Source: JAGSPQ01 sp038206395 (GTDB lineage Bacteria; Myxococcota; Myxococcia; Myxococcales; Myxococcaceae). From it: a stretch of DNA of 64,000 nucleotides. The stretch covers positions 1 through 64,000 of the forward strand of contig JBBRAX010000033.1 of assembly GCA_038206395.1 (NCBI GenBank). The letters are read 5' to 3'. Under the pieces are notes generated by a model, which was given only the letters and a program-made list of their open reading frames with translations, ran no database searches and was not told the DNA's origin. A program made the position numbers and the translations under genes. Of the stretch, positions 1 to 7,843 are shown one piece after another (the first letter of the stretch is position 1; the number at the start of each line of letters is the position of its first letter).

Positions 1-337
1 GGGCGTGGCAGACGCCGAAGCGACCTCGCGCGCGAACGAGGCGCTGGAACAGGTGGGGCTGATCGCTGCCGCGAAGAAGCGACCGGAAGAGTTGTCGGGC
101 GGGATGAAGAAGCGCGCCGGCATTGCGCGGGCGATCGTCGCACGCCCGCTGGTGCTCCTCGCCGACGATCCGTTCGCGGGGCTGGATCCGGTCACCGAAG
201 GGCAGATCGCGAAGCTGTTGCTGCAGGTCAGCGAGGGGCGCACTTTGATCGCCGCCCTGCCGGATCCGCTTGAGTCGCTTCCGCTGCCCCGCCAGCTGCG
301 CGTCGTGCAGGGCCGCATCGTCGAAACCGCCGCCTGA
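1..337 (+). CDS. ABC transporter ATP-binding protein, MlaF-like, 3' part only
   Basis: The C-terminal ~110 residues of an ABC ATPase of the lipid-importing MlaF type. The reading frame runs off the left edge, so the true start and Walker A are outside the window. The signature loop is canonical for MlaF (LSGGMKKR), but the Walker B end reads LLADDPF, with Asp where the catalytic Glu is expected. The switch-loop region reads ALPDP, where a His (usually THD) should sit. Loss of Glu and His with an intact signature is what non-hydrolysing halves of heterodimeric ABC transporters show. A second MlaF at 9379-10032 has the opposite pattern. It is a real gene by motif order and conserved spacing to the D-loop (GLDP). 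Its partner permease is not visible upstream. Confidence 0.88.
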   Translation, partial: GVADAEATSRANEALEQVGLIAAAKKRPEELSGGMKKRAGIARAIVARPLVLLADDPFAGLDPVTEGQIAKLLLQVSEGRTLIAALPDPLESLPLPRQLRVVQGRIVETAA

Positions 338-828
338 ATTGGGGCTCTGCGGCCGCACCCGCCCCTTTCACCAGAAGCAGATGCGGGCCCGGAGTCAAAC
401 CGTGACCAATTGGTCTGCTTTCGTCTAGTCCCCGTGGCTAACATCGCTTCCGTCTGCCGCTGTTACCGACCTGGCCCGCACCCGCCTGCTGTAGCGAGCG
501 GGCAGATCACCTGTTCAGCCGAGCTGCAGCCGAAGCAGGACGCACCTTTGGGGCCCACCCGGATGGAGACGAGGTTGGACACCGCGTGCATGCCCACGAC
601 AGAGCCGGCCTCGAGCGACTCGGCCACTAGCAACGACGCCTTCACTCGCCGCCCCTCCGCCGACGCTAAGGATCATCACCAGCGGGCGCGCGGTGCCGCC
701 GTTCGGCTCGGTCGTTCACTTCGACGACGCCCCATCGACGCTGCCGTCGAGCTCGGGCGCTCGGGTGGAGCAGACCTGAACCACCAACCGAGATCACCCC
801 AGCTCATCGATACGGCGCTGGTGAAACG
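338..828. other. 491-base stretch without a confident gene
   Basis: No frame here shows a recognisable domain. A hairpin-like pair (GGGGC at 341-345, GCCCC at 361-365, then TTT) lies just after the ATPase stop and could be a weak terminator. One small minus-strand frame (463-645) has a good ribosome-binding site and is listed separately. A plus-strand frame ending with a TGA near 777 looks protein-like over its last 35 codons but has no clear start. The stretch could be an eroded gene. Confidence 0.5.
463..645 (-). CDS. possible small Cys-containing protein (60 aa)
   Basis: A GTG-started frame of 60 codons with a strong Shine-Dalgarno-like GGAGG about 8 bases upstream. The product has four Cys in its second half, including a CFGC pair, and no signal peptide or membrane helix. 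No family recognised. Long spurious frames are common at this GC content, so the main support is the ribosome-binding site and the absence of a competing gene on either strand. Confidence 0.22.
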   Translation of the reverse strand: MKASLLVAESLEAGSVVGMHAVSNLVSIRVGPKGASCFGCSSAEQVICPLATAGGCGPGR

Positions 829-3009
829 TCAGGGCGTCTCGTGGGTGATCGACAGCGACGCGGTGTTGGGCGCGAAGGTGACGAAGTCGATCGTGGGGTT
901 GATCGACAGCACGTTGGAGAACTGCAGCCGCCACCGGTAGTTCTGCGGAGCGATGGAGCTGTAGATCGTCCGCGCGGCGTTCAACACAGAGACGGTGCGG
1001 TCACCGGGAGGCGACGACGACGAGACCTGAACCGGGAGGATGTACGAGGTCCGCGCGTAGTCGGTGAAGTCGAAGTCGCCGGTGTCGACGGGCTCGACGA
1101 ACACCGCGCCGAGGTTGGGGATGCCGCTGAAAGGGGTGCCATTCACGCCCGTCTGCTGGATGGTGAACGTAGCGGTGCGCAGACAGCTTCCGGTGTTGAG
1201 CACCGAGGCCGGAAGGAAGCCGAGGAACCCGCGTTGTTGGATCGAGGCGCTGAATTCACCGACGGCGACGACCCCGACCTGCACCTGGTTGACCCCGAAG
1301 CTCGGCGCCGACAGCGCACGGCCCGACTTGGTCAGATCGACGGAGATGATCGCGGTGCGCAGGCTGATGGTGTGGAAGGTGAACGAGAACGGGCTGAGCA
1401 GGTTGCCGGCGAGATCCGTCGCGGTGGGTAGGCCGGTGCCGCCGACCCGAACGAGCACGTTCACGTCGTTGGGCAGCGGCGCGGAGGGGGTGAACTGGCC
1501 GGTGAACCCGTTGACCGAGAGGCTCTTGACGCCCGCGACCGTCACGCCGCCAACGGAGACCTGGAGCGCGTCTTCGAACGACACGCGATCCATCACTTCG
1601 CTGAACGTCATCGTGATGGCGCGGGGGGTGCGGTCGCTGCAACTGGTGGCGATGAGGACGCCCTGCGCGTTGGCGAGCGGCGTGGTGCCCGCGACGACGG
1701 GCGCGGTGGTGTCGATGACCGCCGTCGACGTGAATGCGCTCGAGAAGGGCGCGAGCAGGTTGCCGCTGGTGTCCGCCGCTCCGTTGACGAGCGACACGGC
1801 GTGGCTCTGCGGGACGAGGTTGGCGGTGGGCTTGAACGCGGCGGACCGATTGCCGACCGCCCACGACCAGGCGCCGGGCAGCGTGAAGCCGTCGAGGCGC
1901 ATCGCCGACTCGACCGAGGGGACGTTCATCGCTTCGCTGAAGATGAAGCTGAACGTGGTGTTGGCGGGGATGTTGTTGGAGCTCGCCGCCGGCCTGAAGG
2001 TGACGAGCGTGGGCGGCGTGTTGTCGGGGACGGTCTGGGTGGTGAAGCTCCAGGTCGCGGTCGGCAACGCGTTGCCTGCGAGATCGGCTCCGCTGAGCGA
2101 CAGCGTGTACGAGGTGAAGACCGAGAGCAGGAGCAGGCCGCCGTCGCCCTGCGTGGGCATCGCCCACGTGGCGATGGTCTCACCCGCAGACATCACGGGA
2201 TCCGAGAACGCGATGTTGGAGCCGATCGCCGTCAAGACGAGGCTGGCGGCGTTCATCGGCTCGCTGAAAGTGGCGACCACCGAGAGGTTGTTGAGTGGGA
2301 CGTTGGTCGCGTTCACACCAGGCGTGCGGGTCAGCAGCGAAGGCGCCTGGGTGTCGGGCACCGCCGCGGTGGTGAAGCCGATCGTGGTGGAGAACACGTT
2401 GCCCGCAAGGTCCGTCACTGACAGCGTCAGCGTGTAGCTGGTCAGGGGCGACAACACCGAGAGCGGGTGCAGCAAGATGCGCTGATCGCTGTTTGCGAAG
2501 ACGGGCAGATCAAAGCCGATGTTCGGGTTGCTCGCGATCTGCAGGGACCCGCGGGCGATCGGCTCGTCGAAATCGAGCGTCACGTTCGAGGCCGCCAGAA
2601 CCATCGTGCTGCCGGCGCCGGGGCTCGACGCGAGCAGGACGGGAGGCGTGAGGTCCGCGCCTGCGTCCGGGACTCCGCCGCCGACGCCGCCCCCAGCTCC
2701 GCCGCCAACTCCGCCTCCAGCTCCGCCGCCAGCTCCGCCGCCAACTCCGCCGCCAGCTCCGCCGCCGCCGACACCGCCGCCGCCGACACCGCCGCCGACA
2801 CCGCCGCCGACACCGCCGCCGCCGCCGACACCGCCGCCGACACCGCCGCCGCCGACACCGCCGCCAACTCCTCCTCCAGCGCCGCCGCCGACGCCGCCGC
2901 CGCCGCCCGCGGCCGAGCCTCCGCCGACACCGCCGTCCTCACCTCCAGGCGGCTCTGACGGCCCGCAGCTGACGAGGACGACCAGACAACAACCAAGAAG
3001 CAGCTTCAT
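829..3009 (-). CDS. lipoprotein with Gly-rich spacer and four Ig-like (Big_5) repeats
   Basis: Predicted surface or periplasmic lipoprotein of ~726 aa. It starts with a short Lys-containing n-region, a hydrophobic stretch and a lipobox ending LVSC, so Cys15 would be lipidated. A ~95-residue Gly-rich spacer (GGG with V or A) follows, then four Ig-like repeats of the SbsA/Big_5 type. Each repeat opens with a (D/A)xxPP or APxV turn, carries a phrase like TFSEPM, and ends with DLAGN plus a Phe-Thr-Thr strand. The last ~180 residues match nothing I know. A start 15 bases upstream (3024) is possible. I prefer 3009 because a sigma-54-like promoter at 3038-3054 would start RNA near 3027. The gene lies on the same strand just downstream of the NtrC regulator, which may control it. 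Confidence 0.87.
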   Translation of the reverse strand: MKLLLGCCLVVLVSCGPSEPPGGEDGGVGGGSAAGGGGGVGGGAGGGVGGGVGGGGVGGGVGGGGGVGGGVGGGVGGGGVGGGGAGGGVGGGAGGGAGGGVGGGAGGGVGGGVPDAGADLTPPVLLASSPGAGSTMVLAASNVTLDFDEPIARGSLQIASNPNIGFDLPVFANSDQRILLHPLSVLSPLTSYTLTLSVTDLAGNVFSTTIGFTTAAVPDTQAPSLLTRTPGVNATNVPLNNLSVVATFSEPMNAASLVLTAIGSNIAFSDPVMSAGETIATWAMPTQGDGGLLLLSVFTSYTLSLSGADLAGNALPTATWSFTTQTVPDNTPPTLVTFRPAASSNNIPANTTFSFIFSEAMNVPSVESAMRLDGFTLPGAWSWAVGNRSAAFKPTANLVPQSHAVSLVNGAADTSGNLLAPFSSAFTSTAVIDTTAPVVAGTTPLANAQGVLIATSCSDRTPRAITMTFSEVMDRVSFEDALQVSVGGVTVAGVKSLSVNGFTGQFTPSAPLPNDVNVLVRVGGTGLPTATDLAGNLLSPFSFTFHTISLRTAIISVDLTKSGRALSAPSFGVNQVQVGVVAVGEFSASIQQRGFLGFLPASVLNTGSCLRTATFTIQQTGVNGTPFSGIPNLGAVFVEPVDTGDFDFTDYARTSYILPVQVSSSSPPGDRTVSVLNAARTIYSSIAPQNYRWRLQFSNVLSINPTIDFVTFAPNTASLSITHETP
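2676..2935. repeat. GCC-rich low-complexity tract encoding the Gly spacer
   Basis: Imperfect tandem triplets built from GCCGCC, GACACC and AACTCC on the plus strand encode Gly-Gly-Gly-Val and Gly-Gly-Gly-Ala in the lipoprotein on the minus strand. The tract probably varies in length between strains by slippage. It also produces long spurious Pro- or Ala-rich frames on the other strand. Confidence 0.8.
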
Positions 3010-3037
3010 TGGGGTGAGGGTCATGCGGGGCGCCTTG

Positions 3038-3054
3038 TGCAATCTGGCTACCAG
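3038..3054 (-). promoter_or_regulatory. candidate sigma-54 promoter of the Ig-repeat lipoprotein
   Basis: On the minus strand the sequence reads CTGGTAGCCAGATTGCA. It has GG at -24, GC at -12 with exactly 10 bases between, and a perfect TTGCA at -12. It differs from the consensus mainly within the -24 CACG. The predicted RNA start is near 3027. A sigma-54 activator gene (3118-4449) lies directly upstream, which supports the call. Confidence 0.5.
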
Positions 3055-3083
3055 CGGGTTCCCCTCTGAGCGTCGCGCGCACG

Positions 3084-3102
3084 CTGTCGGATTTCCTGAC
3101 AG
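3084..3102. promoter_or_regulatory. 19-bp palindrome, copy 1 (CTGTC...GACAG)
   Basis: CTGTCGGATTTCCTGACAG, an imperfect inverted repeat. It sits 15 bases past the stop of the NtrC regulator and about 65 bases upstream of the predicted lipoprotein RNA start. A perfect version of the same 19-bp element is at 6871-6889. It could be an activator binding site or a short terminator hairpin. Confidence 0.45.
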
Positions 3103-3117
3103 CGCTGTTGGTCTTCG

Positions 3118-4449
3118 TCACGCCGTCAGGGCGTACTTCTTCATCTTCGCGATCAGCGTCGCGCGGTTGAGGCCCAGCCGCCGCGCGGTCTCTGATTGGT
3201 TCTGGGCGTAGCGCTCGAGCGCCTCGACCAGCAGGCCGCGCTCGAAGGACTCCACCCGTTCCTTCAAGGTGAGCTCGCCGTCGACGACCTGCTCCTCGCT
3301 GGCGCTGCCGACCTCGGGGATCGCGTCGATGTCCGGCCCCGCGCTGAGCGCCAGCGTCCGTTCGATGCAGTGCTCCAACTCGCGAATGTTGCCGGGCCAG
3401 GCTGCGTCGTGGAGTTGCTGTCGGACCCGCGGCGACAGGCGCACCGTACCGAGCCCGAACCGCTGCGCATACCGCTGCACAAACTCGTCGACGAGGGGCT
3501 CGATGTCCTCGCGCCTGTCCCTGAGCGGAGGCAGCTGCACCGTCACCACCGCCAGCCGGTAGTAGAGGTCTTTTCGGAAGCCCGCCATCGCCGCGAGGTT
3601 GACGTTCGCCGCCGCCAGCACCCGCACGTCGACCTTGTACGTCTCGTCTCCACCGACGGGCCGCACCTCTTTCTCCTGCAGCGCCCGCAACAGCTTCGGC
3701 TGAATTGCCTCGGGCAGCGCGTGCACCTCGTCGAGGAACAGCGTGCCTCCGTGCGCCTCGCGGAAGATGCCTTTGCGATCCTTCACGCTGCCGGTGAACG
3801 CTCCCTTCACATGCCCGAACAGCTCGGCCTCGGCGAGCTCCGCGGGAAGCGCCGCACAGTTGAAACGGATGAACGGCTGCTTCGCCCTGGGGCTCGCCTC
3901 GACGAGCGCGCGCGCGACGAGCTCCTTGCCGGTGCCGGTCTCGCCAAGCACCAATACCGCGACGTCCTTCGACGAGGCGCGCTCGACCACGTTCGCGACC
4001 GCCACCATCGCCTTCGATCGAAACACCGCGTGCCGGCCGAGCGTCAGCCGCGCGCGCAGCTCTCGATTCTCGCGCTCGAGGCGCTGGCTGGCGACGGCGC
4101 GGGTCAGCACCTGGGTCAGCTCGGCGGGCTCGAACGGCTTGCGGAAGTAGTCGAGCGCCCCTCTCTTCATCGCCTCGACCGCGACGCGCTCCGAGCCATG
4201 CGCGGTCATCAACACCAGCCGCGCGCTGTGCCCCCGCTTCACCAGCTCGTCGAGCAACCCGAGCCCGTCGAGCCGCGGCATCTGCAGATCCGCCACCACC
4301 AGCGCGACCTCTGCGTTGTGCTGCAGCACCTCGAGCGCCGCGACGCCGTCTTCGGCCTCGAGCACCTCGAACCCCTCGTCTTCCAGCACGGCGCGCAGCG
4401 CGTACCGCACGCTCGCCTCGTCATCGACCAACAGCACGGTGTCCATCAT
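3118..4449 (-). CDS. sigma-54-dependent response regulator, NtrC family
   Basis: About 443 aa. A receiver domain (1-120, phospho-acceptor Asp54, Thr then Lys near the end) precedes an AAA+ sigma-54 activation domain with Walker A GETGTGKE, the sigma-54 contact loop GAFTG, Walker B TLFLDE and an arginine finger region. A Fis-type helix-turn-helix ends the protein (ETARRLGLNRATL). It should activate sigma-54 promoters after phosphorylation by the kinase encoded just upstream. The ATG at 4449 overlaps the kinase stop by 4 bases and is preceded by AAGGGGA, so the two are translationally coupled. Likely targets are the flanking genes with sigma-54-like promoters (3038-3054 and 6319-6335). Confidence 0.93.
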   Translation of the reverse strand: MMDTVLLVDDEASVRYALRAVLEDEGFEVLEAEDGVAALEVLQHNAEVALVVADLQMPRLDGLGLLDELVKRGHSARLVLMTAHGSERVAVEAMKRGALDYFRKPFEPAELTQVLTRAVASQRLERENRELRARLTLGRHAVFRSKAMVAVANVVERASSKDVAVLVLGETGTGKELVARALVEASPRAKQPFIRFNCAALPAELAEAELFGHVKGAFTGSVKDRKGIFREAHGGTLFLDEVHALPEAIQPKLLRALQEKEVRPVGGDETYKVDVRVLAAANVNLAAMAGFRKDLYYRLAVVTVQLPPLRDRREDIEPLVDEFVQRYAQRFGLGTVRLSPRVRQQLHDAAWPGNIRELEHCIERTLALSAGPDIDAIPEVGSASEEQVVDGELTLKERVESFERGLLVEALERYAQNQSETARRLGLNRATLIAKMKKYALTA

Positions 4450-6296
4450 CGACTCCCCTTCTCGAGCACGAGGGTGGCGCGACATCCTGCCGGAACACGA
4501 GCCGACAGCGTCAGTGTCGCGCGCAACTGGGCAGCCAGCCTGCGCGAGATGAACAGCCCAAGCCCAGAGCCAGTCGACTTCGTCGTCGCTCCGGCGGTGA
4601 ACAGCCGATCGGCGAGCGCGGCGCTGAGCCCGACCCCATCGTCGTCGACGGTCACCGCGATGCCGCCGTCCGCGGCTGCGACCTGTAGCTGAACCTGGGC
4701 GTCGGAGCCCGAGGCCTCAATCGCGTTCTTCACCAGGTTGGTGACGATGATGTCGAAGCGCATGGTGTCCATCACCGCGGTGCAGTCAACGCCTTCGACG
4801 AGGCGAACGGTGACGCGTCGGGCGAGCCCGAGCGCCGTCCACGAAGGCAACCGCCGGCCGAGCGCAGCTCGCACCGACGCCGGCTGCAGCTCCTGGGCGG
4901 AAGGAGGCCGGGGCAGGCAGCCGACGTCGTCGAGCAACGCCTTCATCCGCCTCAGCTCGCCGACGACGACGTCCATCCGTTCGCGGGTCCGCCCCGCCGC
5001 CTCGTCGCGCAGCGCCACCGACTCCTGCTCGATGACGTGCAGCGACGGCTGCAGTCCCTCGACGACGCGGGAAAGAAACTGCTCGAGCGCCCGCCAACGG
5101 GTCTCCTGGGCCTCGGCGGCGTAGGTCAGCTCGCTCAGCACCCGCCCCTGCGCCGCGGCGAGCTCGAGCCGGCCGCGGCGGTGTCCAACCGCGACGGCGA
5201 CCATCGGCCAAGCTGCGAGCACGAACTGGGTGAAGCCCCCAAGCCCCAGCGCAGTGCCGGGCAGCGACAAGTCGAGCGTCTGCGGCACGACCAGCGCGCG
5301 CGGCAGCGTCAGCGCCAGCGCTCCACCCAGCGCGACCACGCCGAGCGCTGTGACGAGGAAGGCCTGCGCGTCGCGCTGGCGCTTCGTCACCAGCACCACC
5401 ACCACCAGGGGTGCGATCAGCGCCGGGCGCACTGGCCCGCTCGCTCCGCCCGCCAGAAGATAAGTAACGAGCGCGAGCGACAATGGAGGCCACAGCACGC
5501 GCGAGATCTCGATCTGTTCGAGCTTCATGGGCAACACCCACGCCGCGTAGATCGCGGTCGAGAGCAAGAAGGCGAAGACGCGCCACTTCTCCATACCGCC
5601 GAGCGCGAACGCGACCGCGAAGCCGAACGACATCATGAGCGCGATGCGGTGGGCGACGCGCGCGAACGCGACGAAGCCCGAGCCGTTCGCTTCGGTGGCG
5701 GGTTCGGCCGCGGGGGTGCGCGCGGTGGTGAGGAAGTCGTCGATGCGAGTCGACAGCTGGCGCACCTGATCGGCGAGGGCCTTCATCGCCGGCGCGGCGT
5801 CGGACGCGGCCGCGAAGTGCGCCACCAGGCTGCGCACCGCGGTGAGGGGATTCTTCAGCTCGTGCGCCACGGCGCCCGACAGCAGCTCGAGCTCTCGCGC
5901 GCGGGCCGCCTCGGTGTTGAGGCTCGCGGTGAGCGCAGCAGCGGCCGCCTGCTCGGTGGCGTCGAGCTCGGCGCGCAGCGCCGAGGCGCCGAAGAACGCC
6001 AGCCCGATGCCGGCGGCGAGCAGCGCCACGTCCTGCACGGGAACCCACGGCGCCTCGGGGCCCGTCCCAAGCGACGCGGTGATCCACCAGGCGGCGCCGA
6101 GCGTGAGCAGCTGCGGCAGGAGAATGAGGGGCACGCTCACCAGCCCGGCCCGCAGCGCGAGCACCGACGGCAGGCAGAGGAAAGGGAGGAACGGGCTGCG
6201 CAGTCCGCCCGACGTCAGCACCAGCGCGCTGACAGCGCCGAGCGCGAGCAGCCACCCCACGACGGCGATTCGCGATGGCGTGCCCGATTGCGACAT
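4446..6296 (-). CDS. membrane histidine kinase with a second membrane block inside the kinase core
   Basis: 616 aa. Order seen: hydrophobic helices (about 10-105), a short coiled region, a textbook phospho-acceptor helix with H145 (VAHELKNPL), then a second set of about five to six membrane helices (about 215-370). A helical segment without a normal H-box (about 385-460) follows, then an HATPase domain at 505-616 with N-box (TNLVKNAIEAS), G1 (DDDGVG) and G2 (GSGLGLF). Normal kinases have the H-box helix directly before the ATPase. Here they are ~360 residues apart and separated by membrane. It could be a fusion of two kinase copies in which the first lost its ATPase and the second its H-box. 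The partner regulator follows with a 4-base overlap. Confidence 0.85.
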   Translation of the reverse strand: MSQSGTPSRIAVVGWLLALGAVSALVLTSGGLRSPFLPFLCLPSVLALRAGLVSVPLILLPQLLTLGAAWWITASLGTGPEAPWVPVQDVALLAAGIGLAFFGASALRAELDATEQAAAAALTASLNTEAARARELELLSGAVAHELKNPLTAVRSLVAHFAAASDAAPAMKALADQVRQLSTRIDDFLTTARTPAAEPATEANGSGFVAFARVAHRIALMMSFGFAVAFALGGMEKWRVFAFLLSTAIYAAWVLPMKLEQIEISRVLWPPLSLALVTYLLAGGASGPVRPALIAPLVVVVLVTKRQRDAQAFLVTALGVVALGGALALTLPRALVVPQTLDLSLPGTALGLGGFTQFVLAAWPMVAVAVGHRRGRLELAAAQGRVLSELTYAAEAQETRWRALEQFLSRVVEGLQPSLHVIEQESVALRDEAAGRTRERMDVVVGELRRMKALLDDVGCLPRPPSAQELQPASVRAALGRRLPSWTALGLARRVTVRLVEGVDCTAVMDTMRFDIIVTNLVKNAIEASGSDAQVQLQVAAADGGIAVTVDDDGVGLSAALADRLFTAGATTKSTGSGLGLFISRRLAAQLRATLTLSARVPAGCRATLVLEKGSR

Positions 6297-6318
6297 GCGC
6301 GCGCTTCATTGCACGAAG

Positions 6319-6335
6319 CTGGCCCGCCGATTGCT
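6319..6335 (+). promoter_or_regulatory. candidate sigma-54 promoter of the HXXEE gene
   Basis: CTGGCCCGCCGATTGCT matches the -24/-12 consensus at nearly every defined base (TGGC, CG and TTGCT, with 10 bases between GG and GC). The RNA would start near 6346, 22 bases before the ATG at 6368, leaving room for the GGAG ribosome-binding site at about 6357-6360. Confidence 0.55.
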
Positions 6336-6367
6336 CCAAGTCGACCTGACCCTTCCTGGAGCCCGCG

Positions 6368-6853
6368 ATGACCCGCCTGACTGCCGAGACAGCCCGAACC
6401 GAGTCCTTCTGGTTGTGGACGCTGCCGCTCGTCTACGGGCTGCACGTGATGGAAGAGCAGAGCTTCGGGTGGGTCGCGTGGGCCAACCACCAGGGGCTGG
6501 CCTTCGACTGGCCCGACTTCTTCCTCACCAACGCGATGGTGGTGACCTTCGGCATCTGCGCAGCAGCGATCGGTCACCGCAAACCTGCGCTCAGCCTCAG
6601 CTACCCGGCGCTGATGTTGATCAACGGCACCATCTTTCACCTTGTGCCGACGGTGCTCAGCGGTCGGCCGAACCCCGGCTTTCTGACGGCGCTGCTGCTG
6701 TTCCTCCCGCTGGGCTTCATTTTGTTGCGCGACGCGCGCCGGTCAGGCAGCCCGTGGACCACGATTGGTGCAGCGTTCGCGATCGCCGCCGCGCTTCAGC
6801 TTTTTCCGCTGCTGCTGCTGGCGCTTCGAACCCGGTTGGCTTGGGCCGCCTGA
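6368..6853 (+). CDS. HXXEE-family integral membrane protein
   Basis: 161 aa with four to five predicted membrane helices. Near the first helix it carries the family-naming motif HVMEEQ (His-x-x-Glu-Glu), and further on a conserved Asn and a His-Leu-Val-Pro in the middle helices, typical of the HXXEE family. The function of this family is not established. The paired Glu and the His residues in membrane helices suggest metal or proton binding, which is inference. It is divergent from the kinase gene and has the best sigma-54-like promoter in the window, so it is a likely target of the neighbouring NtrC regulator. Confidence 0.82.
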   Translation: MTRLTAETARTESFWLWTLPLVYGLHVMEEQSFGWVAWANHQGLAFDWPDFFLTNAMVVTFGICAAAIGHRKPALSLSYPALMLINGTIFHLVPTVLSGRPNPGFLTALLLFLPLGFILLRDARRSGSPWTTIGAAFAIAAALQLFPLLLLALRTRLAWAA

Positions 6854-6870
6854 GGGAAGGCTGCACAGCC

Positions 6871-6889
6871 CTGTCGGAAAATCCGACAG
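6871..6889. promoter_or_regulatory. 19-bp palindrome, copy 2 (perfect)
   Basis: CTGTCGGAAAATCCGACAG: perfect 8-bp arms around AAA, 17 bases after the HXXEE stop codon. Read along the coding strand of the gene before it, copy 1 is nearly identical. Both copies therefore sit in the same place relative to a stop codon, which fits a terminator or intergenic repeat. Their link to the two sigma-54 target genes fits an activator site instead. Confidence 0.5.
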
Positions 6890-7112
6890 CCTGTTTGCAG
6901 AGACGACGTTCAATAAAGACCACCCGGCCGCGCGACGAAAGCTGACGAAGGACGCCTTCAACCTCCTGCGCCACGTCGACGTCCGCTTCGTCCTCGGCCT
7001 TCTTCGCCCAGCACGGCCTCAAGCGGAACATCGCGGTCACCGCAGCTTCACCTCGCGGCGATTCCGGCTCCACCGATGCGCTTCGCCATCCGGCTGCAGT
7101 GGCCCTCGTCGT
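6890..7112. other. gap between convergent genes, nothing recognised
   Basis: About 220 bases downstream of both flanking genes. A minus-strand frame (up to about 7073) overlaps the HXXEE gene and shows no family features. No clear hairpin with a T-run was found beyond the palindrome at 6871. Confidence 0.4.
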
Positions 7113-7679
7113 TCAGTACGCGACGTGAACGTGCGTGCCGTGGCCGCCGATCGCGCCGATGTTCTGGCCGTTCTTGATCCCACCCATCGGGTCGTAGAAG
7201 AGCTCGGTGGGGTTCGTCATCGCCATCTCGCGGTAGAACTGGCGCATCGCCGACGGCGAGCCCGCCACGTCGAACGCGCGGCCGCGGTAGTGGTACGAGT
7301 GCTCGGCGTGCTTGCCGCCGGTGGTCGAGGTGACCGTGAGGCCGAGCTCCTTCGCCCGCGCCATCGCCGCCGACAGCTTCTGCGCGTTGCTGCCCGCCGC
7401 CGGCACGCCCGTCACACCGCCCGTGTCGAAGGTGTCTTGCAGGTGCAGCTGGCCGCCCGTCTTCGCGCCGACCTTGCCGTCGGCATCCAGCCCCTTCGCG
7501 GCCTGGAACTGCTTCACCGCCGCCACCGTCTTCGCGCCGAAGATCCCGTCGGACGTGCCCGGGTTGTAGCCAGCCGAACGCAGCGCATCCTGCATGCGGG
7601 AAACGTCGGTGCCACGCGACCCGACGGTCATCAGGCGGTTGAAGGTGCGGAAGGAGGGGTTGGTGTTTGAGGTGTTCAT
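7113..7679 (-). CDS. peptidoglycan-binding protein with M15-like peptidase domain
   Basis: 188 aa. Residues ~15-85 form a peptidoglycan-binding type 1 domain (GSRGTDVSRMQ, then DGIFGAKT and VKQFQ). The C-terminal ~90 residues look like a D-Ala-D-Ala/L,D-carboxypeptidase of the M15 type. A YHYRGRAFDV segment and a closing GTHVHV supply the His and Asp expected to bind zinc. It likely cuts cell-wall peptides. There is no signal peptide, so export, if any, is by another route or by lysis. Start 7679 (ATG, MNTSN) is chosen for the AAGGG about 7 bases upstream. An upstream ATG (7739) would add 20 residues. The lack of a leader resembles the protease-like proteins at 21482-24054. Confidence 0.8.
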   Translation of the reverse strand: MNTSNTNPSFRTFNRLMTVGSRGTDVSRMQDALRSAGYNPGTSDGIFGAKTVAAVKQFQAAKGLDADGKVGAKTGGQLHLQDTFDTGGVTGVPAAGSNAQKLSAAMARAKELGLTVTSTTGGKHAEHSYHYRGRAFDVAGSPSAMRQFYREMAMTNPTELFYDPMGGIKNGQNIGAIGGHGTHVHVAY

Positions 7680-7843
7680 GCTGGAGCCCTTTGCAGGGGG
7701 TTTGCCAACACCTTTCCCGAGTAATTCCAGCCGCTTCAAGGCTCTTTACATTGCGCATCCCATTTTAGTGCCCATTAAGCGCAGCGCTTGAAGCGCATGC
7801 GTGCCCTTGCGATCTGGCCGCTGTCGAAGAGACTGCGGCGCTC

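Noticed and set aside
410..940. 176-residue plus-strand frame in the first gap
   Set aside because: It runs into the antisense of the lipoprotein gene, has no family features and biased composition; only the 5' half lies in free DNA.
1064..2437. Long plus-strand frame opposite the Ig-repeat lipoprotein
   Set aside because: A shadow of the minus-strand gene, which has signal peptide, repeats and promoter; the plus frame has no domain.
2519..3211. Pro-rich plus-strand protein made of PPTPPPAPP repeats
   Set aside because: It is only the reverse reading of the Gly-rich spacer.
6311..6324. Second sigma-54-like element on the minus strand before the kinase
   Set aside because: Only the GG and GC pairs match; -24 and -12 bases are poor and it overlaps the better plus-strand element.
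6717..7073. 118-residue minus-strand frame in the gap after the HXXEE gene
   Set aside because: It overlaps the 3' end of a well-supported gene and shows no recognisable features.
7692..7708. Sigma-54-like GG-N10-GC on the minus strand
   Set aside because: RNA would start 2 bases before the ATG and the ribosome-binding site lies upstream of that point.
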